In this document: positions 59,601-64,000 of the stretch, one piece after another
How the letters are laid out: every line of letters starts with the position of its first letter
Numbering within the stretch: the first letter of the stretch is position 1
Source of the DNA: Streptomyces sp. NRRL F-5122
GTDB lineage: Bacteria > Actinomycetota > Actinomycetes > Streptomycetales > Streptomycetaceae
Assembly: GCF_001507435.1 (NCBI RefSeq)
Contig: NZ_LMWH01000259.1
Location: 1-64,000, forward strand
DNA: 64,000 bases
Reading direction: 5' to 3'
Notes under the pieces: model-generated
What the model saw: only the letters and a program-made list of their open reading frames with translations
What the model was told of the DNA's origin: nothing
The model's database searches: none
Translations under genes and position numbers: made by a program

Positions 59601-60488
59601 TCACCTCAGCTCCGCGCGGAACGCGGCCGGGGTCGTGTCCGTGTGCTGGTGGAAGAACTTGGAGAAGTTCGCCGCGTCGGCGAACCCCACGGCGGCACCG
59701 ACCCGCCCGATCGGCAGGTCCGTGTGCGCGAGGAGGCGTTTGGCCTCCAGGATCACGCGCTTGTCTATGAAGCCCTTGGGCGTCTCGCCGGTGGCGGCGC
59801 GCACCGCGCGGACCAGGGTGCGCCGGGAGTATCCGAGGCCGTCGGCGTACGCGCTGACGCTGTGGTTGGTCGCGAACCCCTTCTCCACCTCGTCCCGGAA
59901 GCGGGTGAAGGTCGTGTCGGCCTGCTCCTGGGCCGCCTTTGCGGAGCTGGCCGCCAGATGCGCGAGACGCAGCAGGAACGCGGTCAGGGAGTGGCGCAGC
60001 ACCGACGTGTGCAGACTCAGGGGCAGCGTGCTGGTGTCCTCGTACTCGCGCCGCAGCTGGGCGAGGGCCGACCGGAGCCCGTCGAGCTGGGCCGGGTCGG
60101 GGTGCAGCAGGGGCGGCAGTTCGTAGCGGTACAGACCCGCCGCCTCCACGGTGGCGCGCGGCAGGAATCCGGGCTGCATGGTGAGCACGATGCCGTGGTA
60201 CTCGCTCGCCCGGGAGAAGCGGTGGACCTGTCCGGGGCGGATCCACAGGAGGTCGCCGGCGTTCATCCGGTACTCGGCGAAGTCCACCATGTGCGTCACG
60301 GGGCCGCCGGCGAAGAGCATGACCACATGGAAGTCGATCCGGTGGACGCGGTCGACCGGCGCGGCCCGGTGCCAGGGGCGTCCGGGGTCCATGGAGGCCA
60401 CCTGCATACCGACACCGCAGACGCTCTGGTCGACCGGGAAGGGGTACGTTCTGATCCCGTCACCGTCTTGCGTGGTTCTGTCCACCAT
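59601..60488 (-). CDS. AraC-family transcriptional regulator
   Basis: 295 residues from ATG 60488; the adjacent GTG codon at 60485 gives a better distance to AAGG and may be the true start. An N-terminal cupin ligand domain (about 35-150, with VHRIDFHVVMLFAGGPVTHMVDF and GDLLWIRPGQVHRFS) precedes two HTH motifs (about 205-295, SVSAYADGLGYSRRTLVRAVRAATGETP and IGRVGAAVGFADAANFSKFFHQHTDTTPAAFR). Such regulators usually activate sugar catabolic genes. Convergent with the glycan locus and divergent from transketolase, it could control either; the short AT-rich region with palindromes before transketolase is a plausible target. Confidence 0.9.
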   Translation of the reverse strand: MVDRTTQDGDGIRTYPFPVDQSVCGVGMQVASMDPGRPWHRAAPVDRVHRIDFHVVMLFAGGPVTHMVDFAEYRMNAGDLLWIRPGQVHRFSRASEYHGIVLTMQPGFLPRATVEAAGLYRYELPPLLHPDPAQLDGLRSALAQLRREYEDTSTLPLSLHTSVLRHSLTAFLLRLAHLAASSAKAAQEQADTTFTRFRDEVEKGFATNHSVSAYADGLGYSRRTLVRAVRAATGETPKGFIDKRVILEAKRLLAHTDLPIGRVGAAVGFADAANFSKFFHQHTDTTPAAFRAELR

Positions 60489-60566
60489 GTCCTTCTCGTG
60501 CCGCCTCGATCGCGCTACCGATGTCCCACTTTCACCGAAGGCTGACACAGGGGCACCTTCCACTGC

Positions 60567-60597
60567 AAAAGTCAGACTTTTAGGTTTGAACGCGTTC
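60567..60597. promoter_or_regulatory. Two palindromes between the AraC gene and transketolase
   Basis: AAAAGTC-A-GACTTTT (60567-60581) and GAACGCGTTC (60588-60597) are perfect dyads in an unusually AT-rich 40-bp patch. They lie about 40-65 bp upstream of the transketolase start and about 80-110 bp upstream of the AraC start, where divergent promoters and their operators are expected. Confidence 0.5.
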
Positions 60598-60634
60598 TGT
60601 CAGCGATTCGCCACGCAGTGAGGACTTCTTGAAG

Positions 60635-62710
60635 ATGAGTGCGCAGAGCCTCGATGGATTCGACTGGACCGATCTCGACCGGCGGGCCGTCGACACCGCC
60701 CGCATCCTGGCCGCCGACGCGGTGCAGAAGGTCGGCAACGGACACCCGGGCACCGCGATGAGCCTGGCCCCGGCCGCTTACACGATCTTTCAGAAGGTGA
60801 TGCGGCACGATCCGGCCGACCCCGAGTGGACCGGCCGCGACCGTTTTGTCCTCTCCCCCGGCCACACCTCACTGACCCTGTACACACAGCTCTTCCTGGC
60901 CGGATACGAGCTGGAACTCGATGATCTGAAGGCGTTCCGCACCCACGGCTCGAAGACCCCGGGTCATCCCGAGTACGGGCACACCGCGGGCGTGGAGACC
61001 ACCACGGGACCGCTCGGCCAGGGCGTCGCCAACGCGGTCGGCATGGCCATGGCCGCCCGCTACGAGCGCGGCCTGTTCGACCCGGACGCCCCCGAGGGCA
61101 CCTCTCCCTTCGATCACATGATCTGGGCGATCGTCTCCGACGGCGACCTGGAGGAGGGCATCTCCGCCGAGGCGTCCTCGCTCGCCGGCCACCAGAAGCT
61201 CGGCAACCTCGTCTTCCTCTACGACGACAACCACATCTCCATCGAGGGCGACACCGCGACGGCCTTCTCCGAGGACGTGCTCAAGCGCTACGAGGCCTAC
61301 GGCTGGCACGTCCAGCGCATCGAACCCGGCGAGAACGGCGACATCGACGTGCATGCCCTGTACGCCGCGCTCAGGACCGCGCAGGACGAGACCGGGCGGC
61401 CGTCGTTCATCGCGATGCGCACGATCATCGCCTGGCCGGCCCCGAACGCGCAGAACACCGAGGCCTCCCACGGGTCCGCCCTCGGCACGGACGAGGTCGC
61501 TGCCACCAAGCGCGTCCTCGGCTTCGACCCCGAGCAGACCTTCGAGGTCGCCGACGAGGTCCTGGCCCACACCCGCACGGCCCTCGACCGCGGCACCGAG
61601 GCGCACGCCGCCTGGGACAAGCGCATCGCCGAGTGGCGTGCCGCCCAGCCCGAGCGCGCCGAGCTGTTCGACCGCGTCGTCGCCGGTCAGCTGCCCGAGG
61701 GCTGGGAGGACGCATTGCCGGTCTTCGAGGAGGGCGCGTCCGTCGCGACGCGTGCCGCCTCCGGCAAGGTGCTGCAGGCCCTGGGGGCGGTCGTCCCCGA
61801 GCTGTGGGGCGGCTCCGCCGACCTGGCCGGCTCGAACAACACCACCATCAACAAGAACAGCTCCTTCCTGCCGAAGGGCAACCCGCTCCCGGAGGCGGAC
61901 CCGTACGGCCGCACCATCCACTTCGGCATCCGTGAGCACTCCATGGCCGCGGAGATGAACGGCATCGCCCTGCACGGCAACACCCGCGTCTACGGCGGCA
62001 CCTTCCTGGTGTTCTCCGACTACATGCGCAACGCGGTCCGCCTGTCGGCCCTCATGCAGCTCCCCGTCACCTATGTGTGGACCCATGACTCCATCGGTCT
62101 GGGCGAGGACGGCCCCACCCACCAGCCGGTCGAGCACCTGGCCTCGCTGCGCGCCATCCCGGGACTGAACATGGTCCGCCCGGCCGACGCCAACGAGACC
62201 GCCATCGCCTGGCGCGAGATCCTCAAGCGGCACTCGACGAACCCCGCCCCGCACGGTCTCGCGCTGACCCGCCAGGGCGTGCCGACCTACGCCCCCAACC
62301 CCGAGGCCGCGAAGGGCGGTTACATCCTTCAGGAGTCCTCGACCGAGATCCCGGACGTCATCCTCCTCGCCACCGGCTCCGAGGTGCAGCTCGCCGTCGG
62401 CGCCCGGGAGCGGCTGGAGGCCGAGGGTGTGGGTACCCGCGTGGTGTCGATGCCGTCCGTCGAGTGGTTCCAGGAGCAGCCCGCCGACTACCGCGAGCGG
62501 GTCCTTCCGCCGTCCGTGAAGGCCCGCGTGGCGGTGGAGGCGGGCATCGCCCTGACCTGGTACCGGTACGTCGGTGAGAGTGGACGCATCGTCTCCCTGG
62601 AGCACTTCGGCGCCTCCGCCGACGCCAAGACCCTGTTCGCCGAGTACGGCTTCACCGCCGAGAACGTGGCCGCCGCGGCCCGGGAATCCCTCGCCGCCGT
62701 CCGCGGTTGA
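60635..62710 (+). CDS. tkt: Transketolase
   Basis: 691 residues from ATG 60635 (GAGGA 10 bp upstream; the in-frame TTG 60629 is an alternative). The thiamine-diphosphate motif is [38 protein letters not shown] (GDG to NN pattern, about 165-205). [16 protein letters not shown] and [13 protein letters not shown] bind substrate and cofactor, and [32 protein letters not shown] sequence is the transketolase signature of the pyrimidine domain. It moves two-carbon units between pentose-phosphate pathway sugars. Transaldolase follows after 19 bp and a third gene overlaps that, so this is the non-oxidative (and possibly oxidative) pentose-phosphate operon. Confidence 0.97.
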   Translation: MSAQSLDGFDWTDLDRRAVDTARILAADAVQKVGNGHPGTAMSLAPAAYTIFQKVMRHDPADPEWTGRDRFVLSPGHTSLTLYTQLFLAGYELELDDLKAFRTHGSKTPGHPEYGHTAGVETTTGPLGQGVANAVGMAMAARYERGLFDPDAPEGTSPFDHMIWAIVSDGDLEEGISAEASSLAGHQKLGNLVFLYDDNHISIEGDTATAFSEDVLKRYEAYGWHVQRIEPGENGDIDVHALYAALRTAQDETGRPSFIAMRTIIAWPAPNAQNTEASHGSALGTDEVAATKRVLGFDPEQTFEVADEVLAHTRTALDRGTEAHAAWDKRIAEWRAAQPERAELFDRVVAGQLPEGWEDALPVFEEGASVATRAASGKVLQALGAVVPELWGGSADLAGSNNTTINKNSSFLPKGNPLPEADPYGRTIHFGIREHSMAAEMNGIALHGNTRVYGGTFLVFSDYMRNAVRLSALMQLPVTYVWTHDSIGLGEDGPTHQPVEHLASLRAIPGLNMVRPADANETAIAWREILKRHSTNPAPHGLALTRQGVPTYAPNPEAAKGGYILQESSTEIPDVILLATGSEVQLAVGARERLEAEGVGTRVVSMPSVEWFQEQPADYRERVLPPSVKARVAVEAGIALTWYRYVGESGRIVSLEHFGASADAKTLFAEYGFTAENVAAAARESLAAVRG

Positions 62711-62729
62711 TCCGATCGCCAGAAAGAAG

Positions 62730-63875
62730 ATGATCACAGTGACCGAAGCATCCGCAGCAGCGGAGCCGTTGAAGCGCCTGTCCGACGCGGGCGTGTCGAT
62801 CTGGCTGGACGACCTCTCCCGCAAGCGGATCGCGTCCGGCAACCTGGCCGAACTCGTCGCGGCGAAGCACGTGGTGGGCGTCACCACCAACCCGTCCATC
62901 TTCCAGGCCGCCATCGGCTCGGGAGAGGGTTACGAGGAGCAGTTGGCCGATCTGGCCGCCCGGGGCGTGACGGTCGACGAGGCCGTGCGCATGATGACCA
63001 CCGCGGACGTCCGCGACGCCGCGGACATCCTGCGGCCCGTCCACGAGGCCACGCACGGCCGGGACGGCCGGGTCTCCATCGAGGTCGACCCGCGGCTCGC
63101 CCACCGGACCAGGGCGACGGTGGCCGAGGCCAAGCAGCTCGCCTGGCTCGTCGACCGCCCCAACGTGATGATCAAGATCCCGGCCACCGACGCCGGCCTC
63201 CCGGCCATCACCGAGGTGATCGGACGGGGTATCAGCGTCAACGTGACGCTGATCTTCTCGCTGGAGCGCTACCGGCAGGTGATGGACGCGTACCTCGCCG
63301 GTCTGGAGAAGGCGAACGCCGCCGGCCTCGACCTGTCCACCATCCACTCCGTCGCCTCCTTCTTCGTCTCCCGCGTCGACTCCGAGATCGACAAGCGCCT
63401 GACGAAGCTCGGCACGGACGAGGCACTCGCGCTCAAGGGCAGGGCCGCACTGGCGAACGCGCGGCTCGCCTACGAGGCCTACGAAGAGGTCTTCGCGGGT
63501 GAGCGCTGGCTCGCCCTGGCCCGCGCCGGAGCCAACGAGCAGCGTCCGCTGTGGGCCTCGACCGGCGTGAAGGACCCGACGTACAAGGACACCCTGTACG
63601 TCGACGAACTGATCGCTCCGGGCACGGTCAACACCATGCCCGAGGCCACGCTCGACGCCACCGCCGACCACGGCGACATCCGGGGCGACGCGGTGACCGG
63701 CGGCTATGTGCAGGCCCGTGCGGACCTGGACGCCGTGGAGCGGCTCGGCATCTCCTACGACGAGGTCGTGAAGCAGCTCGAGGACGAAGGCGTCGCGAAG
63801 TTCGAGACGGCCTGGGTCGACCTGCTGGAAGCAGTGGCAACCTCTCTCAGGAACAAGGGAGTTGACGGGGAATGA
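62730..63875 (+). CDS. tal: Transaldolase
   Basis: 381 residues from ATG 62730 (AGAAAGAAG directly before it; GTG 62739 would give a better spacing but loses the usual MITVTEA start). It has the long actinobacterial type 2 form with [23 protein letters not shown], the first signature [16 protein letters not shown], the Schiff-base Lys in [15 protein letters not shown] (about 147) and a C-terminal [24 protein letters not shown] block. It transfers dihydroxyacetone units between sedoheptulose-7-phosphate and glyceraldehyde-3-phosphate. The stop overlaps the next gene as ATGA. Confidence 0.97.
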   Translation: MITVTEASAAAEPLKRLSDAGVSIWLDDLSRKRIASGNLAELVAAKHVVGVTTNPSIFQAAIGSGEGYEEQLADLAARGVTVDEAVRMMTTADVRDAADILRPVHEATHGRDGRVSIEVDPRLAHRTRATVAEAKQLAWLVDRPNVMIKIPATDAGLPAITEVIGRGISVNVTLIFSLERYRQVMDAYLAGLEKANAAGLDLSTIHSVASFFVSRVDSEIDKRLTKLGTDEALALKGRAALANARLAYEAYEEVFAGERWLALARAGANEQRPLWASTGVKDPTYKDTLYVDELIAPGTVNTMPEATLDATADHGDIRGDAVTGGYVQARADLDAVERLGISYDEVVKQLEDEGVAKFETAWVDLLEAVATSLRNKGVDGE

Positions 63876-64000
63876 GCAAGGGCAAGTCCAAGGGGACGCA
63901 CGCCGGGAGCGCACAGCCCGCGACCGCGGAACCGCAGTCCGGGGCGCCCGAGGCGGCAGCCGGCACACAGCCGGCCACCGCGGCGGCCGGGCTCCCGGTC
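63872..64000 (+). CDS. Start of the next pentose-phosphate operon gene (partial)
   Basis: 43 codons from ATG 63872, overlapping the transaldolase stop (ATGA); the gene runs off the window. The N-terminus [10 protein letters not shown] is basic and is followed by an Ala/Pro/Gln-rich low-complexity tail ([19 protein letters not shown]). In Streptomyces the gene after tal is usually glucose-6-phosphate dehydrogenase (zwf) or glucose-6-phosphate isomerase (pgi), but nothing here identifies which, and the extended Ala-rich leader would be unusual for either. Confidence 0.5.
   Translation, partial: MSKGKSKGTHAGSAQPATAEPQSGAPEAAAGTQPATAAAGLPV

Noticed and set aside
1..64000. CRISPR arrays, tRNA/rRNA genes, transposases, integrases, phage genes, biosynthetic core genes (PKS/NRPS)
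   Set aside because: Looked for repeats with regular spacers, tRNA-like clover leaves and the corresponding protein motifs; none was recognised. The PPTase alone does not indicate a local biosynthetic cluster.

Overview
The window looks like a stretch of a Streptomyces (or very close actinomycete) chromosome. GC content is very high with strong third-position GC. GTG starts and ATGA/GTGA/TGATG gene overlaps are frequent, and two of its sugar importers lack a dedicated ATPase. The order pca genes ... Sfp-type PPTase ... transketolase-transaldolase resembles, as I recall it, the S. coelicolor region from about SCO6704 down to SCO6661. No rRNA, tRNA, transposase, integrase or CRISPR array was seen, so this reads as chromosomal arm or arm-core sequence with catabolic cassettes inserted between conserved blocks.

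Layout. (1) 1-4087: protocatechuate branch of the beta-ketoadipate pathway, pcaJ(partial)-[pcaF remnant]-pcaH-pcaG-pcaB-pcaL, tightly coupled; the thiolase gene normally found between pcaJ and pcaH is reduced to a 39-codon relic. (2) 4151-16625: mixed housekeeping and accessory genes: an SDR, a large LuxR-type ATPase without its HTH, two DUF2510 proteins, a TetR regulator facing a PAP2-EamA pair across a 20-bp inverted repeat, a Tat-exported phospholipase C and an unknown helical protein. (3) 16981-19301: a decayed siderophore N-hydroxylase, then Fe-superoxide dismutase and a nickel permease, each preceded by a site matching the Nur box, suggesting a nickel-responsive SOD module. (4) 19428-27635: an alpha-glucan (probably alpha-1,3-glucan/nigero-oligosaccharide) locus: secreted GH87-like beta-helix glucanase, GH13 alpha-glucosidase, ABC permeases, lipoprotein and LacI regulator. 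(5) 27828-33554: a polyamine/putrescine-type ABC importer (potABCD-like) divergent from a FadR/GntR regulator and a Cache-domain sensor protein. (6) 33608-38417: a MmyB-like protein divergent from an XRE regulator, an ImmA-type metallopeptidase, a polytopic membrane protein and an FAD monooxygenase, with a 22-bp palindrome between the two arms. (7) 38728-41970: a small protein, Sfp-type phosphopantetheinyl transferase, metallophosphoesterase and ATP-grasp enzyme. (8) 42086-59587: a chitinase with a DasR-like site, followed by a glycan-degradation locus arranged as two divergent operons around one 107-bp control region: DeoR-GH4-GH38 alpha-mannosidase-GH29 alpha-fucosidase leftward, and PfkB kinase-lipoprotein-two permeases-GH2 beta-galactosidase-exported phosphodiesterase/LamG protein rightward. 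(9) 59601-64000: an AraC regulator divergent from transketolase, transaldolase and the start of a third coupled gene (pentose-phosphate operon).

The best candidate for an undescribed system is region 8. Its glycosidase set (alpha-mannose, alpha-fucose, beta-galactose, a GH4 enzyme and a nearby GH18) with a private importer, sugar kinase and Tat-exported phosphoesterase would suit salvage of complex, possibly phosphorylated, N-glycan or fungal mannoprotein oligosaccharides. The substrate is inferred and untested. The XRE/ImmA/membrane/FAD-monooxygenase cassette (region 6) and the paired Nur sites (region 3) are the next most interesting.
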